A stretch of DNA of 64,000 nucleotides, taken from assembly GCA_041392065.1 (NCBI GenBank), contig JAWKMU010000002.1:372001-436000 (forward strand), given 5' to 3'. Both the position numbers and the translations under genes were made by a program. The notes beneath the pieces were generated by a model. It was not told where the DNA came from and ran no database searches. It saw only the letters and a list, made by a program, of their open reading frames with translations. Positions 18,665 through 26,974 of the stretch are shown piece by piece (positions within the stretch are counted from its first letter, which is position 1; each line of letters opens with the position of its first letter). Source of the DNA: CAJQLB01 sp041392065. Lineage in GTDB: Bacteria > Bacteroidota > Bacteroidia > Flavobacteriales > Flavobacteriaceae.

Positions 18665-19255
18665 TTATTTATTAAGAAGTTCAAGTAGTGTGTTATAAAC
18701 CAAATGTACAGGTAAGCCCATGACATTAAAATAAGAACCTTCCAAATGAGTCACTCCAATTTGTCCTATCCATTCCTGAATACCATAAGCACCTGCTTTA
18801 TCTAATGGATTAAAATTATTAATATAAAACCAAATCTCCTCATCTGAAAATTCTTTAAATGTAACTTTTGTAGTGCTATTTACCGTTTTTTCTGAATTAA
18901 TGGTTTTAAAACAAACTGAAGTAATCACTTCATGAGTTTTATTGCTTAGCAATTTTAGCATTTCAAAAGCTTCTTGTTTGTTTTTAGGTTTTCCTAAGGC
19001 TGTATTTTCATGCCAAACAATGGTATCACTTGTTATGAGAATATCGTTTGGTTGTAATTCATTTTCAAAGGGGAGCGATTTAAGTTGAGCCAAATAGTCG
19101 CTTATTTCAAAATGTTTTAATCTTTCAGGAAATTCCTCTTTTATTGGTTTTAAACGCACTTCAAAAGTAACACCTAAACCTTTAAAAAACTCTTGTCTTC
19201 TTGGAGAACCAGAAGCTAAAATAAGTTGATAATTTTTAAGCTTTTCTTTCAGCAT
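18665..19255 (-). CDS. maf: Maf-family nucleoside triphosphate pyrophosphatase
   Basis: A house-cleaning pyrophosphatase acting on non-canonical or pyrimidine NTPs, 196 residues, the usual length. The N-terminal nucleotide-binding signature ASGSPRRQEFFKGLG, the acidic SDTIVWHENTALGKPKN and the late motif DKAGAYGIQEW are all present. The final base of the prenyltransferase gene is shared with this start (19255), so the two are translationally coupled. Confidence 0.95.
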   Translation of the reverse strand: MLKEKLKNYQLILASGSPRRQEFFKGLGVTFEVRLKPIKEEFPERLKHFEISDYLAQLKSLPFENELQPNDILITSDTIVWHENTALGKPKNKQEAFEMLKLLSNKTHEVITSVCFKTINSEKTVNSTTKVTFKEFSDEEIWFYINNFNPLDKAGAYGIQEWIGQIGVTHLEGSYFNVMGLPVHLVYNTLLELLNK

Positions 19256-20172
19256 TACTTTAAAATGAATGGATATAGCAAAATGGACAATATACCAAAA
19301 AGCATAATAAATTTAAGTAAAACAGATAGAAAGCCAATGTCTTTTTTTGTTTCTGCGCTAAATGATTTTATAATGAAATAGAGTAGTGGAGCGATAACAA
19401 AAATTAAGAAGTATCCAACAGCAATATAGTGTTTGTACAAAAAGGTTACAACGTAATAAGCTATTGCGAATAAAGGAATAAATGCCAAACCAAAAACGAC
19501 TTTTAAAGCTCTTTCTCTGCCTATAACAATTGGCAATGTTTTCATTTCGACTTTATAATCTCCATTTATATCTTCAATATCTTTTACTATTTCTCTTAGA
19601 AGATTTATCATAAAAGCAAAAATGGAGTAATCAAAAATTATTTTAAAAAAGGTTAGTTGCGTTTCTCTATTTTGCTCAGTAATTACAGGTAATAATTCAA
19701 AGAGTCCAACTATAATCAAACTCATTGCAACCAGAAAAGAAACAAGAATATTTCCGATTAAAGTGGTTTGCTTAAGATAGGTTGCATAAATGTAAAGAAG
19801 AGCTGAAATAATAACGAATATTGCCGAAAACCCACTTCTGCCTACCAAATTAGAAATGTAAAAGCCAAGACCTACACCAACAACAGTAAATATAATATAT
19901 AAGTTGAAGGCTGTTTTTTCTGAGATACTTTTACCAACAATGACTTTATTTGGTTTATTTACCAAATCGGTTTCAACATCATAAATGTCATTAATAATAT
20001 TTCCAGCAGCAGCAATACATAAAGTTGCTAAAACCAATAAGCTAAATCCAAAATCGTTTAAGGTAAAACGTACGACTTCAAATTGTTCTAAAAGTGCATA
20101 TTTTATAAGAAACTGAACAAGAGCAATTAATAGTAAATTTTTCCAGCGAATAAGTTTTAAGAGTTGAATCAT
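19255..20172 (-). CDS. UbiA-family prenyltransferase (geranylgeranylglycerol-phosphate geranylgeranyltransferase type)
   Basis: A 305-residue integral membrane protein with about eight or nine helices. The first aspartate-rich motif is NDIYDVETD (61-69) and the second DIEDINGDYKVEMKTLP. This placement between kdsC and maf is seen in many Flavobacteriia, where the protein is annotated as a geranylgeranylglycerol-phosphate geranylgeranyltransferase; the actual acceptor in these bacteria is uncertain. It overlaps maf by one base. Confidence 0.88.
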   Translation of the reverse strand: MIQLLKLIRWKNLLLIALVQFLIKYALLEQFEVVRFTLNDFGFSLLVLATLCIAAAGNIINDIYDVETDLVNKPNKVIVGKSISEKTAFNLYIIFTVVGVGLGFYISNLVGRSGFSAIFVIISALLYIYATYLKQTTLIGNILVSFLVAMSLIIVGLFELLPVITEQNRETQLTFFKIIFDYSIFAFMINLLREIVKDIEDINGDYKVEMKTLPIVIGRERALKVVFGLAFIPLFAIAYYVVTFLYKHYIAVGYFLIFVIAPLLYFIIKSFSAETKKDIGFLSVLLKFIMLFGILSILLYPFILK

Positions 20173-20241
20173 GAAGCGGTTGTTAGGTTATAAGTTATTT
20201 AGCTTTATTGCTAACTGAAAACTACGACTGAAAACTGAACA

Positions 20242-20772
20242 TTAATCATATTTTGCATCAAAATTAGTATTCCACTTACCTTGTACTTTCATTACTTGCT
20301 CAATGATATCTCTAACTGCACCTTTACCACCATTTTTATGAGATACATAATAGCTAATTGCTTTAATCTCAGGAGCAGCATCTTGTGGGCAACATGGTAA
20401 GCCAACCATTTGCATGACTTTTAAATCTGGTATGTCGTCTCCCATATAAAGCACTTCTTTTTTGTTGAGGTTTTTAGAATTTAAGTAGTCATTGAGAGTG
20501 TTTACTTTGTCGCTAATTTTTAAGTGAATATCTGTTACTCCAAGACCTTCTAAACGCAACCTGACACCTTCGTTACTTCCTCCAGAAATAATACAAATGT
20601 GATAACCACTATCAACAGCTGTTTTAATGGCGTAGCCATCTTTAATATTCATTTTTCTTAACATTTCTCCAGAAGTGGTTACAGTTACAGTACCATCTGT
20701 GAGTACTCCATCAACATCAAAAATAAATGTCGTTATATTATTAAGATATTCTTTATAGCTTTTTTCGCTCAT
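20242..20772 (-). CDS. kdsC: KdsC-type HAD phosphatase (3-deoxy-D-manno-octulosonate-8-phosphate phosphatase)
   Basis: A 176-residue member of the C0 HAD family that removes phosphate from KDO-8-P for lipopolysaccharide core synthesis. Motif I is FDVDGVLTDG (nucleophile Asp19, general acid Asp21), motif II IISGG, and motif III/IV MGDDIPDLKVM. The short uncapped form and the ending GGKGAVRDIIEQVM match the family. It starts 1 nt after the stop of the DUF2520 gene, so it is cotranscribed with it. Confidence 0.93.
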   Translation of the reverse strand: MSEKSYKEYLNNITTFIFDVDGVLTDGTVTVTTSGEMLRKMNIKDGYAIKTAVDSGYHICIISGGSNEGVRLRLEGLGVTDIHLKISDKVNTLNDYLNSKNLNKKEVLYMGDDIPDLKVMQMVGLPCCPQDAAPEIKAISYYVSHKNGGKGAVRDIIEQVMKVQGKWNTNFDAKYD

Positions 20773-20773
20773 A

Positions 20774-21577
20774 TCAATTGCTTTTTTGTGAATTGGATTT
20801 TTTTAATGCTGAGCTTGTCGAAGCACCATGCGTTTCTTTTATGGATTTGGTTAATAGTTTGTAGATATCCTTATGAATTTCTTTATCTAAAGTGTCCAAA
20901 TGTTTTTTAATGGTTTTTTTATCATTACGTTTTGCTGGACCAGTTTGTGCCATATAAGGTGATAATGTATCCAGTTTTTTTGCAGTTTCCTTAATAAGAG
21001 GTTTTAAGATGTTGAAATCTACACTTTCAGACTCTGTAATTTCATGACCAACTCTATATAATTGATTTGTAAAATTATTCACGAATACTGCTGCAAGATG
21101 TAACGCTGCTCTTTGAGGTGAATTAACTCTATGATAAGGGCTGCCAATAGCAATGGCAATATCTTTCAAGATATGGTAATCAGCCTTATGTTCAACTTCA
21201 ATGCAAATAGGAACATCATTAAAGTTAAGCTCTGCATCTTTAGAAAAGGTTTGTAAAGGGTAAAAAACACCTCTTCTGTTTTTTTTATCAAGATGATGTA
21301 AATTCACTGAACCTGAAGTGTGAATAACTAGCTTATTAGTGAAAGGAAGTTGTTCAGATAATTCTGCAACAGCATCGTCACTTACTGCAATAAAATAAAC
21401 GTCAGCCTCTTTTAAAAGTATAATATCATCAATAATTTCAACATTATTTTTAAACATTTGCAAATGTTCCAAATGTCTGTTGTACCACTGATTAACTTTT
21501 ATTTTATCAGAAGTAGAAAAAGCCTTATATAAGTGATGTGCAACGTTTCCAGCACCTAATATCGTTACGATAATCAT
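20774..21577 (-). CDS. Rossmann-like + DUF2520 domain protein
   Basis: A 267-residue protein with an N-terminal dinucleotide-binding motif ILGAGNVAHHLY (6-17) and a C-terminal helical DUF2520 domain (HLAAVFVNNFTNQLYRVG). This pair resembles ketopantoate or pyrroline-5-carboxylate reductases, but the true reaction is unknown. The start MIIVTILGAGN is preferred over an in-frame ATG 15 nt further out because the Rossmann strand normally begins at the N-terminus. The C-terminal tail is odd: after KSIKETHG it reads ASTSSALKKSNSQKSN, encoded by a repeat-like sequence (20807-20825). Confidence 0.88.
   Translation of the reverse strand: MIIVTILGAGNVAHHLYKAFSTSDKIKVNQWYNRHLEHLQMFKNNVEIIDDIILLKEADVYFIAVSDDAVAELSEQLPFTNKLVIHTSGSVNLHHLDKKNRRGVFYPLQTFSKDAELNFNDVPICIEVEHKADYHILKDIAIAIGSPYHRVNSPQRAALHLAAVFVNNFTNQLYRVGHEITESESVDFNILKPLIKETAKKLDTLSPYMAQTGPAKRNDKKTIKKHLDTLDKEIHKDIYKLLTKSIKETHGASTSSALKKSNSQKSN
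20807..20825. repeat. REP-like GCTTCGACAAGCTCAGC element inside a coding region
   Basis: The plus strand reads TGCTGAGCTTGTCGAAGCA; the inner AGCTTGTCGAAGC can fold as GCTT-CGAC-AAGC. From memory this word recurs between genes in many Bacteroidota genomes. Here it lies at the 3' end of the DUF2520 gene and encodes its unusual tail. Confidence 0.5.
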
Positions 21578-21629
21578 AGTGCTAAAATACACATATAATC
21601 ATTTTACATTCTAAAAAAAATTAAAATGT

Positions 21630-22010
21630 TTAAGTAGCACAAGAGATTGTTACATTGTGTGTATGACCATTGTCATTAGTAGAACTTAGTACAACTTGTT
21701 GATTATTTGCTAAGGAATTAAAATTTGCAGCAGTAACAGTAACTTCATGCGAGTGACCTGCACTACCTTCTATGTTATAGGTTTTTTCAGTACCTGCGTT
21801 AACATCTGCAACAGAAACAGTTAATGAATGACCATGGTTAGCTGTAATATTAGTGTTAGTACCATTTTGTATACAATCAGGATCACTACCTTGGTTGTTA
21901 TTATTGTTGCTTCCTGAATCGTCTGATTTAGAACAATTAAGGAGCATGTAAGCAGGAGCTGCTAGCATAAGAACACCTGCTGTTTTTTTTAGGAAAGTTT
22001 TTCTTTTCAT
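21630..22010 (-). CDS. Histidine-containing lipoprotein with a Tat-like signal
   Basis: A 126-residue protein. The N-terminus MKRKTFLKKTAGVLMLAAPAYMLLNC combines a Tat-like KRKTFLKK stretch with a lipobox LLNC (Cys26). A low-complexity linker (SDDSGSNNNNNQGSDPDC) leads to a small beta-rich domain with three evenly spaced histidine pairs: HGHS, GHSHEV and GHTHNV. The pattern suggests a periplasmic metal or haem-handling protein; that is inference from composition only. It sits alone between the KDO operon and the divergent globin gene. Confidence 0.8.
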   Translation of the reverse strand: MKRKTFLKKTAGVLMLAAPAYMLLNCSKSDDSGSNNNNNQGSDPDCIQNGTNTNITANHGHSLTVSVADVNAGTEKTYNIEGSAGHSHEVTVTAANFNSLANNQQVVLSSTNDNGHTHNVTISCAT

Positions 22011-22141
22011 TTTATTTGTGTTTAATAATTAGTCGTTTTATTAATATAACAACTAACTTTATATAATTCCTGATTAATTCAAGCTAAACATTACTAACTT
22101 TGTAATTACTGAAAGAAGAAATATGAGCTAAATAGTTTATC

Positions 22142-22528
22142 ATGAAAGAAAGGCATGACATTAAAACAAAAAGAGATGTTAACTTATTAGTTACAAAATT
22201 TTATGATAAAGTCAGGAAAAATGAAACTCTTGCTCCATTTTTTAATCGAATAGAAGATTGGGATGAACACCTTGAGCGTCTTACAACATTTTGGGAGTCC
22301 AGCTTATTTTTACAAACAAAGTATTATGGTAATCCTTTAGAAGCGCATGTAAAAGCTGATCGCGAAAATAATAACAAAATTACTGAATATCATTTTGGAG
22401 TTTGGCTTAATTTGTGGCATGAAACTATTGACGAATTATTTATTGGCGAAATTGCTGATAATGCTAAACGTAGAGCACGTAAAATGGGAACCTTTCTATA
22501 TATTAATATTTTTCAAGCACGTCAATAA
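22142..22528 (+). CDS. Group III truncated haemoglobin
   Basis: A 128-residue 2-on-2 globin. FY at 20-21 fits the B9/B10 positions, His69 in YYGNPLEAHVK fits the proximal F8 histidine, and Trp88 in HFGVWL the conserved G-helix tryptophan. Group III globins bind O2 or NO with high affinity; in bacteria they are linked to nitrosative stress or microaerobic life. A TAACTTTG -10 match lies at 22095-22102. The cytochrome c biogenesis gene follows 85 nt later on the same strand, fitting a haem/respiration theme. Confidence 0.93.
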   Translation: MKERHDIKTKRDVNLLVTKFYDKVRKNETLAPFFNRIEDWDEHLERLTTFWESSLFLQTKYYGNPLEAHVKADRENNNKITEYHFGVWLNLWHETIDELFIGEIADNAKRRARKMGTFLYINIFQARQ

Positions 22529-22544
22529 TTCTATTGTTAAAAGA

Positions 22545-22573
22545 TTTTGTTTTAAAGGAGTTTTAAAACAAAA
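22545..22573. repeat. 12-bp hairpin between the globin and ccsBA genes
   Basis: The arms TTTTGTTTTAAA and TTTAAAACAAAA are separated by GGAGT. It begins 16 nt after the globin stop. No T run follows, so it may be a weak terminator or a leader structure; it abuts a TAAATTTG -10 match (22579-22586) for the next gene. Confidence 0.45.
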
Positions 22574-22613
22574 AGCACTAAATTTGCACGACTTAAAATA
22601 GACGATTTTCGCT

Positions 22614-25600
22614 ATGCTTAAAAAACTCTCCAATATTCTGTTTTCAACCAGATTAACAGGTACTTTATTTCTCATTTTTGCAGTTGCCATGATAGCAGGA
22701 ACTTTCATGGATGCAGGACAGGATACATCACCTACACCTTATTCTCGAACCCTTATTTACAATGCTTGGTGGTTTGAAACCATCATGGTAATTTTTGTAG
22801 TTAACTTTATTGGAAATATTTTTAGGTACAGATTATTGCGAAAGGAAAAATGGGCTACACTTATATTGCACTTGGCTTTCATTTTTATTTTATTGGGAGC
22901 TTTTGTAACACGTTATATTAGTTTTGAAGGAATGATGGCTATTAGAGAAGGTGCTACAGAAAACTCATTTTTAAGTCAAAAAACGTATATAACAACTTAT
23001 ATTGATGGTGATTATGTTGTAAATGGACAAGCGCAGCGAAGAGTGAGACACGATGAGGTTGATTTTTCAGGAAGGTTAAACAATAAATTCTCATATTCTA
23101 CAGATTATAACGGTCAGCCAGTTCATGTAGAATTAATCGATTTTATTGCTGGAGCAGAAGAAGATATTATTCCAGACGAAACAGGAGAAGAGTACCTTAA
23201 AATTGTTGAAGCAGGAGCAGGAGCACCACACAATCACTTTTTAAAAGCTGGTCAGACACAAAGTATTCATAATGTGTTATATACTTTAAATAATCCAACG
23301 CAAGGCGCTGTAAATATTATGTTTACAGATTCTACTTTAACCATTCAATCACCTTTTGAAGGTGAGTATATGACGATGGCAACTGGACAACAAGGTCGTT
23401 TGGTAAAAGATAGTATTCAACCACTTGCACTGCGATCAAGGTATATAATTGGGAATCAAACTTTGGTGTTTCCTAAACCTGTTGTTAAAGGCAAATTTGA
23501 TATTGTCAAAAAATCTCAGCTGCTTAAAAATGATGAAGATGGAATTGCTTTAAAAGTTACTGCCAATAATGAAACTAAAATCATAAAATTACTTGGAGGA
23601 AAAGGCACAAACAATGCTTTCAAACAAATTAAAATTGGAGGTTTAGACTTTGCATTTAAATATGGCTCAAAAGTTTTAGAACTTCCATTTAGTATAAAAC
23701 TTAACGATTTTATAGCAGAACGCTATCCTGGAACTCAAAACACTTATTCATCTTTTGCAAGTGAAGTTAGTGTATTGGATGAGCAAGAAGGCAGTTTTGA
23801 TTACAGAATTTATATGAATAATATTCTGAATCATAGAGGCTACCGTTTTTTTCAAGCTTCATTTGACCCTGATGAAAAGGGAACTATACTCTCAGTAAAC
23901 CACGATGGTTTAGGAACTACATTAACCTATTTTGGTTACTTTTTGCTGTACTTTGGGTTGTTAGCCATTATTTTTGCTAAGCATACACGTTTTAGCGATT
24001 TACGTAAGCAACTTCAAAAAGTAAAAGATAAAAAAGCAAAACTGCTTACTGTTTTTTTTATTGCATTTTCAATGTCTGGTTTTGCTCAAGTTGAACATTC
24101 TGAAGATGATGGTCATAATCATTCTGCACCAACTAAGTTTCAAATAGATTCTATTTTAAAAGCTAATATTACTCCAAAGGCTGAAGCTGAAAAATTTGGT
24201 AGAATGGTAATTCAGGATTTTGATGGTAGAATGAAGCCTGTTAATACTTATGCTTCTGAATTACTTAGAAAATTAAGTAAGCACGATACTTATGAAGATT
24301 TTGATGCTAACCAAGTGTATTTATCTATACATGAAAGTCCTCAATTATGGTATAATGTGCCAATTATTTATTTAAAACCTAAAAAAGATGATTCTATAAG
24401 AACCATAATAAACATTCCAAAATCACAAAAATATGTTTCCTTGATTGATTTTTTTGATAAAGATTTGAATTATAGATTAGACCCTTACCTTCTTGAAGCC
24501 TCAAGGGCTGAAGTTCAAAATGCTTATCAAAAAGAATTTTTAGAAACCAACCAAAAAGTCAATCTATTATTTAATACAATTGAAGGAAGAGATTTAAAAT
24601 TATTTCCTGTTCCAGAAGATGAAAACAATACTTGGATTGCACCAAAAGATTATCAAGAAGGAAATTATCAAATTAAAGACTCATTGTATGGTAATTTTAT
24701 AAATACTGGTTTTAAAGCCTATTTGTACATGCTTAATCAAGGTAAGCAAACAGGAGATTTTACAGAAAGTGATAGACTGTTGGATGCCATTAAGAAATCT
24801 CAGACTCGATATGGTGAAGAAGTGATGCTTTCTGATGATAAAATTAATACTGAAATACTTTACAATAAATACGATGTATTTAAAAAATTGTTTAGTTGGT
24901 ACATGTATGCTGGAACATTAATGTTTATACTGCTTATTGTACAGATTTTTAAAGATAGAAACAGGATTATTGATATAGCTATAAAAGTGTTTAAATACAT
25001 TATTATTACTTTGTTTGTAATACACACGCTTGGCTTAATAGCACGATGGTATGTGTCTGGACATGCACCTTGGAGTGATGCTTACGAATCTATGATTTAT
25101 GTAGCTTGGGCAACCATGTTGTTTGGAATGTTATTTGGTAGAAAAAGCGATATTACCTTTGCATCAACTGCATTTGTAACCTCAATGATACTGATGATTG
25201 CACATTGGAACTGGATGGATCCATCAATAGCCAATTTGCAACCTGTCTTAAACAGTTATTGGTTAATGATTCACGTTGCCATTATTGTTGGTAGTTATGG
25301 TCCTTTTACTTTAGGAATGATTCTTGGCTTAGTGAGTTTGCTTTTAATGATTTTTACTAACGAAAGCAACAAAGAAAAAATGTTACTTAACATTAAAGAA
25401 CTTACCATAATTAACGAAATGACACTTACAGTTGGCTTGGTTATGTTAACCATTGGAAACTTCCTTGGAGGAATGTGGGCAAACGAAAGCTGGGGACGTT
25501 ATTGGGGCTGGGACCCAAAAGAAACTTGGGCTTTAATTAGTATTATGTTTTATGCTTTTGTGGTGCACATGAGGTTAATTCCAGGACTTAGAAGCAGATG

Positions 25601-25802
25601 GACTTTTAATATTTGGTCTGTTGTTGCTTTTGCATCCATTATTTTTACGTATTTTGGAGTTAACTTCTATTTGGCTGGTTTACATTCTTATCAGTCAGGA
25701 CAGCAAGTTGGAAGTATCAAATTTATCGCCATTGCAGTATGCATTGTTTTTGTTGTTGGATTATTCTCTTACATAAAGCATAATAGATATTTTAAGAAGT
25801 AA
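22614..25802 (+). CDS. ccsBA: Fused CcsB/CcsA (ResB-ResC) cytochrome c haem lyase
   Basis: System II cytochrome c biogenesis: carries haem across the membrane and attaches it to apocytochrome c. The 1062-residue chain begins with ResB/CcsB helices (residues about 5-110) and a long periplasmic loop, and ends in CcsA with the haem-binding WWD motif WGRYWGWDPKETWAL (960-974) and flanking conserved histidines (GHAPWSDAYES, LMIHVAI, GLHSYQSG). The join, at about residues 480-510, contains a hydrophobic helix with a signal-peptide-like end (SMSGFAQ) followed by a His-rich stretch EHSEDDGHNHS, as if two proteins had been fused. The fused form is known in epsilonproteobacteria and Bacteroidota. Confidence 0.95.
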   Translation: MLKKLSNILFSTRLTGTLFLIFAVAMIAGTFMDAGQDTSPTPYSRTLIYNAWWFETIMVIFVVNFIGNIFRYRLLRKEKWATLILHLAFIFILLGAFVTRYISFEGMMAIREGATENSFLSQKTYITTYIDGDYVVNGQAQRRVRHDEVDFSGRLNNKFSYSTDYNGQPVHVELIDFIAGAEEDIIPDETGEEYLKIVEAGAGAPHNHFLKAGQTQSIHNVLYTLNNPTQGAVNIMFTDSTLTIQSPFEGEYMTMATGQQGRLVKDSIQPLALRSRYIIGNQTLVFPKPVVKGKFDIVKKSQLLKNDEDGIALKVTANNETKIIKLLGGKGTNNAFKQIKIGGLDFAFKYGSKVLELPFSIKLNDFIAERYPGTQNTYSSFASEVSVLDEQEGSFDYRIYMNNILNHRGYRFFQASFDPDEKGTILSVNHDGLGTTLTYFGYFLLYFGLLAIIFAKHTRFSDLRKQLQKVKDKKAKLLTVFFIAFSMSGFAQVEHSEDDGHNHSAPTKFQIDSILKANITPKAEAEKFGRMVIQDFDGRMKPVNTYASELLRKLSKHDTYEDFDANQVYLSIHESPQLWYNVPIIYLKPKKDDSIRTIINIPKSQKYVSLIDFFDKDLNYRLDPYLLEASRAEVQNAYQKEFLETNQKVNLLFNTIEGRDLKLFPVPEDENNTWIAPKDYQEGNYQIKDSLYGNFINTGFKAYLYMLNQGKQTGDFTESDRLLDAIKKSQTRYGEEVMLSDDKINTEILYNKYDVFKKLFSWYMYAGTLMFILLIVQIFKDRNRIIDIAIKVFKYIIITLFVIHTLGLIARWYVSGHAPWSDAYESMIYVAWATMLFGMLFGRKSDITFASTAFVTSMILMIAHWNWMDPSIANLQPVLNSYWLMIHVAIIVGSYGPFTLGMILGLVSLLLMIFTNESNKEKMLLNIKELTIINEMTLTVGLVMLTIGNFLGGMWANESWGRYWGWDPKETWALISIMFYAFVVHMRLIPGLRSRWTFNIWSVVAFASIIFTYFGVNFYLAGLHSYQSGQQVGSIKFIAIAVCIVFVVGLFSYIKHNRYFKK

Positions 25803-25824
25803 ATATTTATTTCAACTCTAATCA

Positions 25825-25854
25825 TTGGGAGCAAAAAATTTCTTCTTACTTTTA
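25825..25854 (+). promoter_or_regulatory. Promoter for the TPR lipoprotein gene
   Basis: TTG, 19 nt, TACTTTTA (one mismatch to TAnnTTTG), 27 nt before the ATG at 25881. Confidence 0.5.
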
Positions 25855-25880
25855 AATCGTTAAGATTTTTAAATAAGTAC

Positions 25881-26822
25881 ATGAAACAACTAACCATTTT
25901 ACTCTTTGCAGCAGCATTATGTTTTGGCTGTAAGAGTGATAAAAAAGCTAATGTAGTAGATCAACTACAAATAGATACGCTACAAGGTACTTCCTTTTTA
26001 AGTAAGCCATTAATTAGAAGGCAAATAGATATTGAAAGAGATTCACTTCAATTAGCCAATTATAATGCTGCACTTAAAAATTACGAAAACGATTCATTAA
26101 ATGTTGACTATATAGTTTGGCTTGGACGAAGAATAGCCTACTTAGGAGATTATAAAAAGGCAATAGAAATTTACACCAAAGGTATTGAGTATTATCCTGA
26201 AAATGCCAGATTTTACAGGCATCGAGGACATCGTTATATTACCTTGCGTCAATTGGATAATGCTATCAATGATTTTAAAAAAGCGGTTCAACTCATTGAT
26301 GGTAAAGAAGACATGATTGAGAAAGATGGCATACCTAACTCTCAAAATATTCCTTTAAGTACGTTACATAATAACATTTGGTATCATTTAGGTTTGGCTT
26401 ATTATTTAAAAAATGATTTACCAAATGCACTTGGAGCTTTTCAATCTTGTTTAAAAAGCTCACATAATGATGACATGCAAGTTGCTACCAGACACTGGCT
26501 ATATATGATTTTTAGACGCATGAATTTACCAGATGAAGCAGCTTTTGTTTTAGAACCAGTTCATAAAGACATGACTATTATTGAAAATGAAGCGTATTTT
26601 AACCTACTTTTATTTTACAAAGGAGAGTTGACCATCGAAGAAGTTACTGGGAACAATTCAACTGGATCAAGTGAGGCAGCAAAATATGGCATTGCTAATT
26701 GGTATTATTATAATGGTGAAATAAGCGAAGCTAAAAAACAATATCAGCAACTTATTGACACAGGAAATTGGGCTGGATTTGGTTATATAGCTGCTGAAGC
26801 AGATTTGAGTAGGATGGAGTAA
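25881..26822 (+). CDS. TPR-containing lipoprotein
   Basis: A 313-residue protein with the signal MKQLTILLFAAALCFGC (lipobox FGC, Cys17), so it is anchored in the envelope. Two clear tetratricopeptide units cover about 75-145 (VWLGRRIAYLGDYKKAIEIYTKGIEYYPENARFYRHRGH followed by RQLDNAINDFKKAVQL); further helical repeats run to the end (YHLGLAYYLKNDLPNALGAF; GEISEAKKQYQQLIDTG). TPRs are protein-binding scaffolds, and no enzymatic motif is seen. Immediately follows ccsBA but has its own promoter match. Confidence 0.88.
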   Translation: MKQLTILLFAAALCFGCKSDKKANVVDQLQIDTLQGTSFLSKPLIRRQIDIERDSLQLANYNAALKNYENDSLNVDYIVWLGRRIAYLGDYKKAIEIYTKGIEYYPENARFYRHRGHRYITLRQLDNAINDFKKAVQLIDGKEDMIEKDGIPNSQNIPLSTLHNNIWYHLGLAYYLKNDLPNALGAFQSCLKSSHNDDMQVATRHWLYMIFRRMNLPDEAAFVLEPVHKDMTIIENEAYFNLLLFYKGELTIEEVTGNNSTGSSEAAKYGIANWYYYNGEISEAKKQYQQLIDTGNWAGFGYIAAEADLSRME

Positions 26823-26901
26823 GTATTTGCATTCATTTGTCTATTTCAAATTAAATTTCAATATTTGTTGTACTATGATTGTTTAAGTATACATCCAGTT
26901 T

Positions 26902-26919
26902 GTCGAGTTCTTTCTCGAC
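26902..26919. repeat. Small GTCGAG/CTCGAC inverted repeat
   Basis: 6-bp arms with a TTCTTT loop in the 152-bp gap before the MATE gene. No T run follows; role unclear. Confidence 0.35.
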
Positions 26920-26974
26920 CCTTTAATGTTAAATGCGTCAAGTGTTTAACTATGTTTATATTTAATCATCATTT

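Noticed and set aside
20205..20240. Short direct repeats CTGAAAACT between ubiA and kdsC
   Set aside because: Two imperfect copies in a 69-nt gap with no structure, frame or insertion-sequence hallmark; most likely simple-sequence drift.
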